From positions 921,993 through 985,992 of the forward strand of contig NZ_CACSIK010000001.1 in the NCBI RefSeq assembly GCF_902705875.1: a stretch of DNA of 64,000 bases, written 5' to 3'. Made by a program: the position numbers and the translations under genes. Shown here in pieces: positions 25,404-33,996 of the stretch. Within the stretch, counting starts at the first letter, position 1. Each line of letters opens with the position of its first letter. The notes beneath the pieces were generated by a model, which was not told the DNA's origin, made no database searches, and was given only the letters and a program-made list of their open reading frames with translations. Source of the stretch: Zhongshania aliphaticivorans. GTDB taxonomy: Bacteria; Pseudomonadota; Gammaproteobacteria; Pseudomonadales; Spongiibacteraceae.

Positions 25404-26168
25404 ATGGCGACCAATTTATTTGATTTAAGCGGCAAAATTGCGCTGGTAACGGGTTCTAGTCGCGGTATTGGTGAGGAGATTGCCAAGTTATTAGCAGAGC
25501 AGGGCGCTCACGTTATTGTCTCCAGTCGTAAAATTGAAGCTTGCCAAGCCGTTGCCGATGCCATTAATGCCGATGGCGGTAGCGCTGAGGCATTCCCCTG
25601 TCATGTGGGCAGCATGGACGATATCAGCAAGGTGTTTGCACATATTCGTGATGGGCACGGAAAATTGGATATCTTGGTTAACAATGCGGCGGCGAATCCT
25701 TATTTTGGCGATATTCTCGATACTGATCTTGACTCCTATACCAAAACCGTTGATGTGAATATCCGTGGCTACTTCTTTATGTCGGTTGAGGGTGGACGAT
25801 TAATGCGGGAAAACGGGGGTGGCGTCATCGTCAACACTGCCTCGGTTAATGCCCTTCAACCCGGTCCTTTACAGGGAATCTACTCAATTACCAAGGCGGC
25901 GGTGGTCAGCATGACCAAGGCCTTTGCAAAAGAATGCGCGCCTCACGGAATTCGCGTGAATGCTTTATTACCCGGACTGACCAAAACCAAGTTTGCCGGC
26001 GCGTTGTTTAGTAATGATGATATCTACGACACCGCTGTTAAGACCATTCCCATGCATCGCCATGCGGAACCTAATGAGATGGCGGGTACGGTGCTGTATT
26101 TGGTGTCAGACGCGTCTAGTTATACTACGGGCGAGTGTATTGTGGTCGATGGTGGTTTAACGATCTAA
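25404..26168 (+). CDS. Short-chain dehydrogenase/reductase (classical SDR)
   Basis: 254-residue NAD(P)-dependent oxidoreductase. Cofactor motif TGSSRGIGEEI (TGxxxGxG), NNAAANPYFG (NNAG-like), catalytic Ser in NTASVNALQPG and YxxxK as YSITKAAV; C-terminal DGGLTI as in FabG-like SDRs. Good AGGAG ribosome site 6 nt before the ATG. Followed after a terminator by an acyl-CoA synthetase and a GST in the same direction. The gene set suggests fatty-acyl or xenobiotic metabolism, but the substrate cannot be read from sequence. Confidence 0.9.
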   Translation: MATNLFDLSGKIALVTGSSRGIGEEIAKLLAEQGAHVIVSSRKIEACQAVADAINADGGSAEAFPCHVGSMDDISKVFAHIRDGHGKLDILVNNAAANPYFGDILDTDLDSYTKTVDVNIRGYFFMSVEGGRLMRENGGGVIVNTASVNALQPGPLQGIYSITKAAVVSMTKAFAKECAPHGIRVNALLPGLTKTKFAGALFSNDDIYDTAVKTIPMHRHAEPNEMAGTVLYLVSDASSYTTGECIVVDGGLTI

Positions 26169-26201
26169 GCGAATCTCAACCGCATGATATTTGCGGTTGC
26201 T

Positions 26202-26236
26202 AAAAACACCTTTGTCTTTTTGGCTGAGGTGTTTTT
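26202..26236 (+). terminator. Intrinsic terminator after SDR
   Basis: aaaaacacct (26202-26211) pairs with aggtgttttt (26227-26236) around a 15-nt loop and runs into six T residues. A second small inverted repeat, caaccgca/tgcggttg, lies just before it (26178-26199). Good rho-independent terminator for the SDR transcript; the A-rich left arm could also act on the opposite strand. Confidence 0.75.
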
Positions 26237-26392
26237 TAAATTCATGTTTGGGCTTTATAGTTGGACTGAATGGACAATAAAACTAAGCATAAGCTGTGCA
26301 CTATTCCATAGTTAATACCGAGACATTTACGCCGTACCATCTTTGCAAGATCATTTTAGTCAATAACACATAACGATAAGAGATATTGGGCA

Positions 26393-28210
26393 ATGAGTGA
26401 AATTATAAGAGTCATTAAAGATTTAACCTCGGTGTTGCCGGCAGTGATGTATAGGCCGCCAAAAGACAATGAAAAAAAATCCCTAGGTCTTTTATTTCAG
26501 AATACGGCGCAGCGCTACGCTGAAAAGTCCGCCATAATTTTTGAAGGACGTGAGTTAAGCTGGGGTCGTTTTAATGCCTTGGTAAATCAATTTGCGCATT
26601 CATTTAAAAAGCAGGGTATAGCACGTGGCGATTGTGTTGCGCTGCTAATGGAAAACCGGATTGAAATGTTGGCGTGCTTTTTTGCCTTAGCCAAATTAGG
26701 TGCCGCAACGGGGTTTATCAATACCAGTTTACAAGGTCGTTCGCTTATTCATTGCATAAGTATTACGGAATCTAAAAAGTGCATTGTTGGCGAGGAGCTT
26801 ATTGATAGCATTGCCAATGTGAAAGATGAGCTTAGCCTAAAGGATAAGGATTATTTGTGGGTTAAGGATGACGCACTTAGCCGCGATAATGCAGACCATC
26901 AATCTGTGGTGCCAAGTTGGAGTGTTGATCTAACGGCTGATCTGGCTGAAATGCCCACGGGGAACCTCGCAGAGACCGCCGATATTCGCGCCAGTGAAAG
27001 AGCTTGTTATATCTTTACCTCAGGCACCACTGGGCTGCCAAAGGCAGCATTAATACTTCATCGACGTTATTTGGCTGCGGCAGAGCCTTATTCGCGTATC
27101 GCGTTTAGAGCTAAGCAAACAGATCGACTCTATCTTTGCTTACCCTTGTATCACTTTACCGGTTTGGGGCCGGGTGTTGGCACCTGCCTTTTCTCTGGGG
27201 CATCTATATTTTTGCGGCGGCGATTCTCTGCCAGCCAGTTTTGGCCGGAAACCCAAAAATATCAAACGACCTTGTTTGTTTATGTTGGCGAATTGTGTCG
27301 ATATCTTGCTATGCAAAAAACCTCATCGGCTGAAGCTAATAACCCAATTCAAACAATGGTGGGCAATGGTTTGCGACCGGATGTGTGGGAGGTGTTTAGG
27401 CAGCGATTTAAAATACCCCGTATCAGTGAGATGTACGGTTCCAGCGAAGGCAACGCCATTTTTATTAATTTGTTGAATAAAGATAAAACCATTGGCACTA
27501 CGTCAGCAAAGATTCTATTAGTAAAATACGATTTTGACGTAGATGAGATGGTGCGGGATAAAAAAGGAAAATTAGTAGAAGCTGCCAAGGGTGAGCCCGG
27601 TGTTCTATTAATGAAAATTGATGAGCGTTTCAAATTTGACGGTTACCAAGATAAAAAGGCCTCAAATAGCAAGGTAATGACAGGGGTAAGGAAAAAAGGG
27701 GATCGCTGGTTTAACACCGGTGATGTAATAAAGCAGATTGATGTTGGTTTTGCGCTGGGCTTAGCCCATTACGAATTTGTTGATAGATTGGGGGATACCT
27801 TCCGCTGGCGTTCTGAGAACGTGTCTACCAATGAAGTGGGCGAAATATTAAATGGCAATGCACAGGTGGAAATGGCAAATGTCTACGGCGTTCCTATTCC
27901 GCAGGTAGAGGGGCGGGCTGGCATGGCCGCCATTACCCTTAAAGCAGGGCAGCACTTTGATGTTGATGAGTTTTCTCAATATGTGATTAATGAAATGCCC
28001 GCCTATGCGCGACCCGTTTTTGTTCGGATTCAACCGGCGGCAGAAACGACGGTGACGTTTAAGCTCTTTAAAGCAAATTTGCGTAAGGAAGCTTACGATA
28101 TAAACACCATAGACGATGTGGTTTATGTCTTAAAACCAAAGTCTAGTTGTTATGAAATATTAGATAGTGATTTTTATCAGGCCATCGTCAATGGTCAGCA
28201 TGGTTATTAA
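26393..28210 (+). CDS. Long-chain fatty acyl-CoA synthetase (FadD6/FATP-like)
   Basis: 605-residue ANL-superfamily adenylate-forming enzyme that activates fatty acids (or other long carboxylates) to CoA thioesters. AMP-binding P-loop IFTSGTTGLPKA near residues 205-216, A5-type motif MYGSSEGN near 348, adenylation Asp in WFNTGDVIKQ near 443, and hinge DRLGDTFRWRSENVSTNEV near 466. C-terminal domain ends with ETTVTFKLFKANLRKE, where the catalytic Lys is expected (TGTFK equivalent). This matches the very-long-chain/FATP branch rather than FadD of E. coli. Followed 23 bp later by a GST. Confidence 0.9.
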   Translation: MSEIIRVIKDLTSVLPAVMYRPPKDNEKKSLGLLFQNTAQRYAEKSAIIFEGRELSWGRFNALVNQFAHSFKKQGIARGDCVALLMENRIEMLACFFALAKLGAATGFINTSLQGRSLIHCISITESKKCIVGEELIDSIANVKDELSLKDKDYLWVKDDALSRDNADHQSVVPSWSVDLTADLAEMPTGNLAETADIRASERACYIFTSGTTGLPKAALILHRRYLAAAEPYSRIAFRAKQTDRLYLCLPLYHFTGLGPGVGTCLFSGASIFLRRRFSASQFWPETQKYQTTLFVYVGELCRYLAMQKTSSAEANNPIQTMVGNGLRPDVWEVFRQRFKIPRISEMYGSSEGNAIFINLLNKDKTIGTTSAKILLVKYDFDVDEMVRDKKGKLVEAAKGEPGVLLMKIDERFKFDGYQDKKASNSKVMTGVRKKGDRWFNTGDVIKQIDVGFALGLAHYEFVDRLGDTFRWRSENVSTNEVGEILNGNAQVEMANVYGVPIPQVEGRAGMAAITLKAGQHFDVDEFSQYVINEMPAYARPVFVRIQPAAETTVTFKLFKANLRKEAYDINTIDDVVYVLKPKSSCYEILDSDFYQAIVNGQHGY

Positions 28211-28233
28211 ACTAGCCTTACTCGGAGTTTTGC

Positions 28234-28917
28234 ATGATAGATTTGTATACCGCACCTACCCCAAATGGTCATAAGGCATCTTGTACTTTAGAGGCATTGG
28301 CTCTGCCTTATGAAACGCATTACGTGGATATTGGCGCCGGTGAGCAAAAGCAGGCGTCGTTTTTGGCCCTGAATCCGAATGGTCGTATACCGGCGATTGT
28401 CGATCGTGATAATGACAATTTTGCGGTATTTGAATCTGGGGCCATTATGATTTATTTGGCGGAACTGGCCGGTAAATTACTGCCTAGCGACGCAAAAGGG
28501 CGCTCCAAAGTTATTCAATGGTTAATGTTTCAAATGGGTGGCGTCGGTCCAATGATGGGGCAGGCCAATGTGTTTCATCGCTATTTCCCCGAGAAGATAC
28601 AGCCCGCGATCGACCGCTACCAAAACGAGTGCCGACGTTTGTTTGAGGTCTTAGATAGCCATTTAGCAAATAATGAGTGGCTGGCCGACGACTATTCCAT
28701 TGCTGATATTGCCAATTGGTGTTGGGTGCGTACCCATAAGTGGTCTGGGGTTTCTATTGAAGGTCTTGATAATTTATCGCGCTGGCTCACTGTTATGCAA
28801 AATCAACCGGGCATGGCCAAGGGGATAGAAGTGCCGTTTAGCTTGGGCAATTTATTAGATGATGATGCTGAGGCAGAAAAATTTAAGGACTCGGCTCGTA
28901 ATATGCTGCAGAAATGA
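28234..28917 (+). CDS. yfcG: Glutathione S-transferase, YfcG-like
   Basis: 227-residue nu-class GST, a disulfide-bond reductase in E. coli. The start [20 protein letters not shown] matches YfcG closely (T/N residues replace the usual Tyr/Ser), followed by [11 protein letters not shown] (cis-Pro) and [13 protein letters not shown]-terminal domain has [19 protein letters not shown] and [12 protein letters not shown]. Lies 23 bp after the acyl-CoA synthetase, so co-transcribed. Confidence 0.85.
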   Translation: MIDLYTAPTPNGHKASCTLEALALPYETHYVDIGAGEQKQASFLALNPNGRIPAIVDRDNDNFAVFESGAIMIYLAELAGKLLPSDAKGRSKVIQWLMFQMGGVGPMMGQANVFHRYFPEKIQPAIDRYQNECRRLFEVLDSHLANNEWLADDYSIADIANWCWVRTHKWSGVSIEGLDNLSRWLTVMQNQPGMAKGIEVPFSLGNLLDDDAEAEKFKDSARNMLQK

Positions 28918-28945
28918 ATGGTCAATGTAGTTTTTGTTTGTTGTC

Positions 28946-29566
28946 ATGGCGCAGATAAGTATGAGTGAAGCTCAACTCCCCCTTAAGAAAAGCGGTGTCG
29001 ATGGCCGCGTTCAGCGTAGCAAGCGAAGTCGTCAGCTCATCATTGAGGCCATGCTGGAATTAATCAATGAAGGTGTGTTAATCCCCACTGCGCAGCAAGT
29101 TGCCGACCGCGCAAATATTGCCATACGCACGGTGTTTAGACATTTCTCTGAAATGGAGCAGTTATACAACGAGCTAGATGCGCGTATTCGGGATCATTAT
29201 ATCGATTTGTTCCGTGGGGGAGATCGCAGTGGCAGTCTTGCGCAGCGTTTACAACATGCTATTGAGCGTCATGCCAATGCGTATATTGCCTTGTCCCCCA
29301 TCATTTTGGCGACCCATGCCTTGCTTTGGCGCTCACCGGTGTTGACAAAGAATTACGCAGAAAATCAGCATAAGTTGCGAAATGATCTTGATGATTGGTT
29401 GCCTGAGTTAGCGGCCGTGTCAGCGGCAACGCGTGAAGCGGTTGATGCGGTTGCCTCGTTTGAATTTTGGCATAGGCTCCATGTAAGCCAGGGCATTGAT
29501 AAAGATAACAGTGTGAAGTTAATCGTGGGGATGATCAGTAATTTATTACTTAGCGATACGCTTTGA
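28946..29566 (+). CDS. TetR/AcrR-family transcriptional regulator
   Basis: About 206 residues. N-terminal helix-turn-helix near residues 25-70 (LIPTAQQVADRANIAIRTVF, then RHFSEMEQLYNEL); variable helical ligand domain after. Start is uncertain: ATG 28946, ATG 28961 and TTG 28934 all lack a clear ribosome site. It closes the SDR/acyl-CoA synthetase/GST cluster, 28 bp after the GST, and probably represses that cluster. Confidence 0.8.
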   Translation: MAQISMSEAQLPLKKSGVDGRVQRSKRSRQLIIEAMLELINEGVLIPTAQQVADRANIAIRTVFRHFSEMEQLYNELDARIRDHYIDLFRGGDRSGSLAQRLQHAIERHANAYIALSPIILATHALLWRSPVLTKNYAENQHKLRNDLDDWLPELAAVSAATREAVDAVASFEFWHRLHVSQGIDKDNSVKLIVGMISNLLLSDTL

Positions 29567-29576
29567 CGTGACTGAA

Positions 29577-29610
29577 ATATTGAGCGCCAAGCTTATTTAG
29601 CGCTCAATAT
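29577..29610 (+). terminator. Hairpin terminator after TetR gene
   Basis: atattgagcgc (29577-29587) and gcgctcaatat (29600-29610) are exact inverted copies with a 12-nt loop, 11 bp past the TetR stop. The T-run after it is weak, so termination may be partial. Lies between convergent genes and may serve both. Confidence 0.55.
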
Positions 29611-29695
29611 GATGTCTGTTTTGAGTTGTACTGCGCCGGTTTCACGCGGCAAAATTCTAATTAAACGAATTTTTCATCCCCTTAATCCTGCGGCA

Positions 29696-30130
29696 TTAAT
29701 TTCCTTTTCGGGTAGGAAAAACCCATAGTGTATCCCACGCTCTCAGCCAGTAAAGGGTGAGGCAAGCGGCTAGCATAGGCCAGGCAGCAAAGAATAATAA
29801 ATGCTCAAAGGGCGCCATGTATTGTTTATACGATATGAAGGTGGACATGGCGTGAAGAAGTAAAACTGCACCGTAAGTCCAGCGACGCCACATGCCAGCG
29901 ACAAAGGCGAGTATCAGTAATAATTCGACGACACCAATAATGATTGAAAGGTTTTGATCTAGCCAATTAAGGCCATAAAACTTACTAAATATTTTACTGG
30001 CGTGGCCGGGGTTGACGAATTTATCTAGCGTCCACATTAGCATCACGATAAACACACCAAGTCGGAGTGAGAAAAGTGAACGTGCCAAGGGTTTTTGTAG
30101 ATCCCCGCTGAGGGGGGTAGATGTACTCAT
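29696..30130 (-). CDS. DoxX-like small membrane protein
   Basis: 144 residues with four predicted TM helices: about 22-37, 63-80, 84-103 and 107-127. It resembles DoxX/DUF417-type integral membrane proteins (RLGVFIVMLMWTLDKFVNPG, then a short loop to VVELLLILAFVAGMWRRWTY). Cytoplasmic membrane; function of this branch unclear. Ribosome site GGAG about 8 nt before the ATG. Next leftward-neighbour gene on the same strand is upstream (VTT-flavoprotein fusion is transcribed after it). Confidence 0.6.
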   Translation of the reverse strand: MSTSTPLSGDLQKPLARSLFSLRLGVFIVMLMWTLDKFVNPGHASKIFSKFYGLNWLDQNLSIIIGVVELLLILAFVAGMWRRWTYGAVLLLHAMSTFISYKQYMAPFEHLLFFAAWPMLAACLTLYWLRAWDTLWVFPTRKGN

Positions 30131-30236
30131 GTGGTGTTCTCCTGATTTGCATTTAAATGTAGATATAAAATTTACGGCTTAAAACTTCACTGTGATGAGC
30201 GATCAATTTGATTGCGCTGGCATTGCCAGCACCAGA

Positions 30237-32387
30237 TTAACCCCGTCGCCAAGCGTGATACTTTTCTAAGTAATGTAGAATTTTTTGCGGTGCATGCGCC
30301 CGTTTCCATTCCCCTGCGGCGTATTTGTTGGCTTCTGCCCAGGTTGGATAGGTGTGGATGGTGCCAAGAATTTTATTGAGGCCAAGGCCGTGTTTCATGG
30401 CGAGAACAAACTCAGCCAGCAAGTCGCCGCTGTGTTCACCCACAATGGTCACCCCTAAAATTCGATCCTTACCGGGTTTGGTTAATACTTTTACAAAGCC
30501 GGTGGTAGCACTGTCGGCAATGGCTCGGTCAAGATCGTCCAATCCATAGTGCGTAACCTCAACCGCGATGCCTTTTTCTTTGGCCTCTTGTTCATTGAGG
30601 CCAACGCGAGCAACCTCTGGGTCAATAAATGTGGTCCAAGGAATAACACGGTAGTCGACCTTGAATTTTTTAAGGTGACCGAATAAACCATTAACCGCGG
30701 CATACCACGCTTGATGCGCTGCGGTGTGCGTGAATTGGTATGGCCCTGCCACATCGCCAGCGGCATAGATATTTGGGTATAGGGTTTCTAGATAATCGTT
30801 GGTGACGATAGTGCGGTTTGTTTCAATGCCGATATCCTCCAAACCGTAGCCTTGTAATCTTGGCGCGCGACCAACGGCGCAAAGCAAGACGTCAAAGCCA
30901 ATTGCTTTCTCCTGTCCCTGGTGCTCGACAATAAGCTGTTTGCCCTCGTCATTCACTTCACAGCGAAGCGCTTTGTGGTCGGTGAGAATCACCACGCCAT
31001 CTTCTTGTAAGGATTGCTGGGCCAATGTGGTTACGTCGGCGTCTTCGCGACCCATAATACTGCTGGCCATTTCGACTTGCGTTACTGACGAGCCGAGGCG
31101 GGCAAAGCTTTGTGCCAGCTCGCAACCGATGGGGCCGCCACCTAAAACGAGTAAGCGTTTTGGCGCTTCGTCGAGTTTAGAGAAGGTATCCCATAAGGTA
31201 TCGCTGGTGACATAGCCAGATTCTTCAATACCCGGTAACGGTGGAACGAAGGGTTGGGCGCCGGTGGCAAGAACAATGGTGCGGCTGGTGAGGTGCTGGG
31301 TTTGTCCATCGGCGAGTTTTATTTCTACTGTCCAAGGATCAATAAGCTTGCCGTAACCCTGTATGACTTCTACCCCTAAGGATTCATAGCGTTCGATACT
31401 GTCGTGGGGTTCGATTTTTCGGATAACGTCGTGAACTCTTGCCATTACAGCGCGGAATGAAAATCGTACTTCAGTATTTTCTAGGCCGTAATCACTGGCG
31501 TGACGCATTTGTTTGGCAAGTTTGGCACTTTTAATAAGGGCTTTGCTGGGAACACAGCCGTAGTTTAAGCAGTCGCCTCCCATTTTGTGCGCCTCTATCA
31601 AGGTGACTTTGGCCTTCACCGCCGCCGCGATGTAAGCGGTGACCAAGCCGCCAGCACCGGCACCAATAACAATCAGGTTGCGGTCGAATTTACTTGGCTT
31701 TTTGTACCCTGCGTATACTCGGCGAGCCTTGATAATCGCGAGCAGCTTTTTAGCGATAAGCGGGAAAATACCCAGCAATGCAAAGGAGAACAGTAGAGAG
31801 GGGGATAAAATCCCTGAGATACTTTCTATTTGCGCTAGCTGGGTGCCGGCATTAACAAAAACAAAAGTGCCGGCCAGCATGCCAACTTGGCTAACCCAGT
31901 AAAAGGTGGTTACCCGAATTGACGTTAGCCCCATGACCAGATTAATGAGGAAAAAGGGGAAGACGGGAACCAAGCGCAAGGTTAGTAGATAAAATGCCCC
32001 GTCTTTTTTTATGCCCTCATTAATGGCTTTTAAGCGATCACCAAAACGTTGTTGAACGGTTTTGTTTAGTAAATAACGTGAAGCCAAGAACGCGAGTGTC
32101 GCGCCAATTGAACTGGCGAAGGAGACGATAAACAAGCCCCATGCCAGTCCAAATAAAGCACCGGCTGCCAGTGTCATGACCGCCGCACCGGGCAGGGATA
32201 AGGCGGTGATAAGAACGTATAGCGCCAGAAAAGCGCCGCCGACAAGAACAGGGTGTGCTGCGCGTTGAGTTTCAAATTCACTCAAGCCATTTTTAAGGCC
32301 TTCTAGGCTAAGCAGGTGGTCGAGATCAAAGTAGAAAAATCCAATGAAGAGGCAGGCTATTACAGTCAGTAAAACTATTTTTTTCAT
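30237..32387 (-). CDS. VTT membrane domain fused to pyridine nucleotide-disulfide oxidoreductase
   Basis: 716 residues. The first ~225 form a VTT (TVP38/TMEM64, DedA-related) membrane domain: TM segments, GAAVMTLAAGALFGLAWGLF and the FLINLVMGLTSIRVTTFYWV region. Residues ~235-716 are a dihydrolipoamide dehydrogenase/mercuric-reductase-like enzyme: FAD motif NLIVIGAGAGGLVTAYIAAA, redox disulfide GGDCLNYGCVPSK (C-x4-C), NAD(P) motif RLLVLGGGPIGCELAQSFAR, FAD motif IYAAGDVAGPYQFTH and a dimerisation domain ending in GTIHTYPTWAEANK. The fusion tethers the flavoenzyme to the inner membrane. The electron acceptor is unknown; there is no N-terminal HMA domain, so mercury is unlikely. Confidence 0.88.
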   Translation of the reverse strand: MKKIVLLTVIACLFIGFFYFDLDHLLSLEGLKNGLSEFETQRAAHPVLVGGAFLALYVLITALSLPGAAVMTLAAGALFGLAWGLFIVSFASSIGATLAFLASRYLLNKTVQQRFGDRLKAINEGIKKDGAFYLLTLRLVPVFPFFLINLVMGLTSIRVTTFYWVSQVGMLAGTFVFVNAGTQLAQIESISGILSPSLLFSFALLGIFPLIAKKLLAIIKARRVYAGYKKPSKFDRNLIVIGAGAGGLVTAYIAAAVKAKVTLIEAHKMGGDCLNYGCVPSKALIKSAKLAKQMRHASDYGLENTEVRFSFRAVMARVHDVIRKIEPHDSIERYESLGVEVIQGYGKLIDPWTVEIKLADGQTQHLTSRTIVLATGAQPFVPPLPGIEESGYVTSDTLWDTFSKLDEAPKRLLVLGGGPIGCELAQSFARLGSSVTQVEMASSIMGREDADVTTLAQQSLQEDGVVILTDHKALRCEVNDEGKQLIVEHQGQEKAIGFDVLLCAVGRAPRLQGYGLEDIGIETNRTIVTNDYLETLYPNIYAAGDVAGPYQFTHTAAHQAWYAAVNGLFGHLKKFKVDYRVIPWTTFIDPEVARVGLNEQEAKEKGIAVEVTHYGLDDLDRAIADSATTGFVKVLTKPGKDRILGVTIVGEHSGDLLAEFVLAMKHGLGLNKILGTIHTYPTWAEANKYAAGEWKRAHAPQKILHYLEKYHAWRRG

Positions 32388-32606
32388 TAAATTATTCCAT
32401 CTTAAAATAAATTGTTGCGATGCTTGTCTGCTATCTTTTAGCTGGCATCTTGGTGGCTAATACTTAATTAGCTCAGTAATGTTTTTAGCTTGTGTCTTTT
32501 TTGACTTACACCTGCGCTGATTGTTACATCGCATTCTTACTTATCTTAGACGATTGCATAGGCTTCTGCTTCTGAGCTTGCGCCAGAAGCAGAAATACAT
32601 TGCCTA

Positions 32607-33164
32607 CTACTTAGTAACTTTAGTCCATGAAAATTGTTTAAACGCTGCATCTATGGGTGTGTTTGCCAAGTGATTGGTGTAGTTGGACATGACTTTTTGA
32701 GATACCCCCAAAATTACTTCAAGAATATGGCGCTGGCTAAAGCCGGCCTGTAGAAAATCCTGCACAGCTTGATCATCTACTTGGCCGCGATCGCGAACAA
32801 CGCTTAAGGTGAAGTTGCGTAGCGCTTCAAGTCTAGGGTCCTCAAGCGGTGTTTCATTGCGCAGTGCTTCGGTTATAGCTTCATCTACTCCCATAGACTT
32901 TGCGATGCCGGTGTGAGCGGGAACGCAATAATGACAGGCGTGCTCCACATTAATGGTTTGCCATACCACGGTAAGCTCTTCCTCGTTGAAGCTGGAATTT
33001 ACAAAGAGTTCATGCACTCTTTGGTAGGCTTCGAGTAAGCTCGGCGCCTCAGCCATCACTGCGTGGAGGCCGGGAATCATACCAAACGCTTTCTGTGATT
33101 GGGCTAGTAGAGGTTTGCTGGCTTCGGGGGCGCTGTCGTGGGTGTGTAGTGTGAATTCAGTCAT
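32607..33164 (-). CDS. Carboxymuconolactone decarboxylase/AhpD-family protein
   Basis: 185-residue cytosolic protein. The AhpD-type active site is ACHYCVPAHTGIAKS (C-x2-C with a His three residues on), preceded by Glu/His in the relay positions (QTINVEHACHYC). Such proteins reduce peroxides or act as alkylhydroperoxidase partners. Ribosome site GGAGAAC directly before the ATG at 33164. Divergent from a TetR regulator, with three similar operator-like sequences in between, so TetR-controlled. Confidence 0.85.
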   Translation of the reverse strand: MTEFTLHTHDSAPEASKPLLAQSQKAFGMIPGLHAVMAEAPSLLEAYQRVHELFVNSSFNEEELTVVWQTINVEHACHYCVPAHTGIAKSMGVDEAITEALRNETPLEDPRLEALRNFTLSVVRDRGQVDDQAVQDFLQAGFSQRHILEVILGVSQKVMSNYTNHLANTPIDAAFKQFSWTKVTK

Positions 33165-33187
33165 TGTGTTCTCCGTTAAGCATATTG

Positions 33188-33232
33188 TTTGTACCGATTG
33201 GTATAGACTAATATTGTTTGTACCGATCGGTC
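33188..33232. promoter_or_regulatory. Two TetR operator-like repeats
   Basis: Two direct copies of the sequence ttgtttgtaccgatyggt: boxes taccgattggta at 33192-33203 and taccgatcggtc at 33221-33232, 29 bp apart, i.e. on nearly the same DNA face three turns on. They overlap the expected promoter of the AhpD-like gene. Each box is a near-perfect palindrome. Confidence 0.6.
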
Positions 33233-33340
33233 AACTAAAATCGTGTCATCTTTATTTTGTCGTATAATCATTGTTGCGTTATATATTGCACCGTCGCCGT
33301 TAATTATATGGCGCTGGGCTGGGATGGTGAAAATTCGTTG

Positions 33341-33357
33341 TTTGTAACGACTGGTAT
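33341..33357. promoter_or_regulatory. Third operator-like box upstream of tetR
   Basis: gtttgtaacgactggta: same layout as the two boxes at 33188-33232 with three changes, 45 bp before the TetR gene start at 33402. Suggests the regulator also represses itself. Confidence 0.5.
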
Positions 33358-33401
33358 AAATATGATATAAATGGCGTGTTAATTGAGGGAGTTGATGGAA
33401 A

Positions 33402-33983
33402 ATGCCTTGGGAAAAGTCGTTTGACGAAGATGTGGTTCTGGAAAAAGCGATGCGCGTGTTTTGGCGCAAAGGCTATGACGCTGCCTCTATGGCCAATTTA
33501 ATCGAAGAAACCGGCATCAATAAGGGGAGTCTTTACAATACCTTTGGCGGCAAGCAAGCGTTGTTTGTCAAAACCCTACTCAAATACGATTTAGAAAATA
33601 GATCAGCGATGCTGGCCAGTCTTGAAGCCTTAGACAATCCGCGTCAGGCCGTAAGTCAATTTTTCGATAACATTGTGAACAGTACTGTTGCTGATGAGGA
33701 GCGCAAAGGCTGCTTCTTGTTTAATACCGTGTTGGACTGTGGCTCCTATGATGCAGAAACCAATGCCATTGTTGCGAATGGCCTGCGAGAAATAGAGGGA
33801 TTTTTTCGGCGCAGTATTGAAGTCGGGCAAATGCGCGGCGAAATTAATAAAGAACTAAACCCTGAATCAAAAGCCAAGGCAATGTTGGGCTTGGCGTTAT
33901 CGATTCGTGTACTTGGTCGGGGTGCTTATACAGATAGCGCATTAAAGACACTGGCAAATGAAGCTAAACAATTAATTATGTGA
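33402..33983 (+). CDS. TetR-family transcriptional regulator
   Basis: 193 residues; helix-turn-helix at about 25-65 (SMANLIEETGINKGSLYNTF, GGKQALFVKTL), a variant common in the regulators of alkylhydroperoxidase and NemR/ArcR-like systems. The ligand domain has one Cys at RKGCFLFN and one in VLDCGSYD. Divergent from the AhpD-like gene; three matching boxes lie in the 237-bp gap, so it most likely represses both. The haloacid dehalogenase follows 13 bp later, placing it in the same transcript. Confidence 0.85.
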   Translation: MPWEKSFDEDVVLEKAMRVFWRKGYDAASMANLIEETGINKGSLYNTFGGKQALFVKTLLKYDLENRSAMLASLEALDNPRQAVSQFFDNIVNSTVADEERKGCFLFNTVLDCGSYDAETNAIVANGLREIEGFFRRSIEVGQMRGEINKELNPESKAKAMLGLALSIRVLGRGAYTDSALKTLANEAKQLIM

Positions 33984-33996
33984 GGTTCTTGAATTT

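Noticed and set aside
30237..32387. Mercuric reductase
   Set aside because: No N-terminal HMA domain, no C-terminal vicinal cysteines, no mer genes nearby; the VTT fusion points elsewhere.
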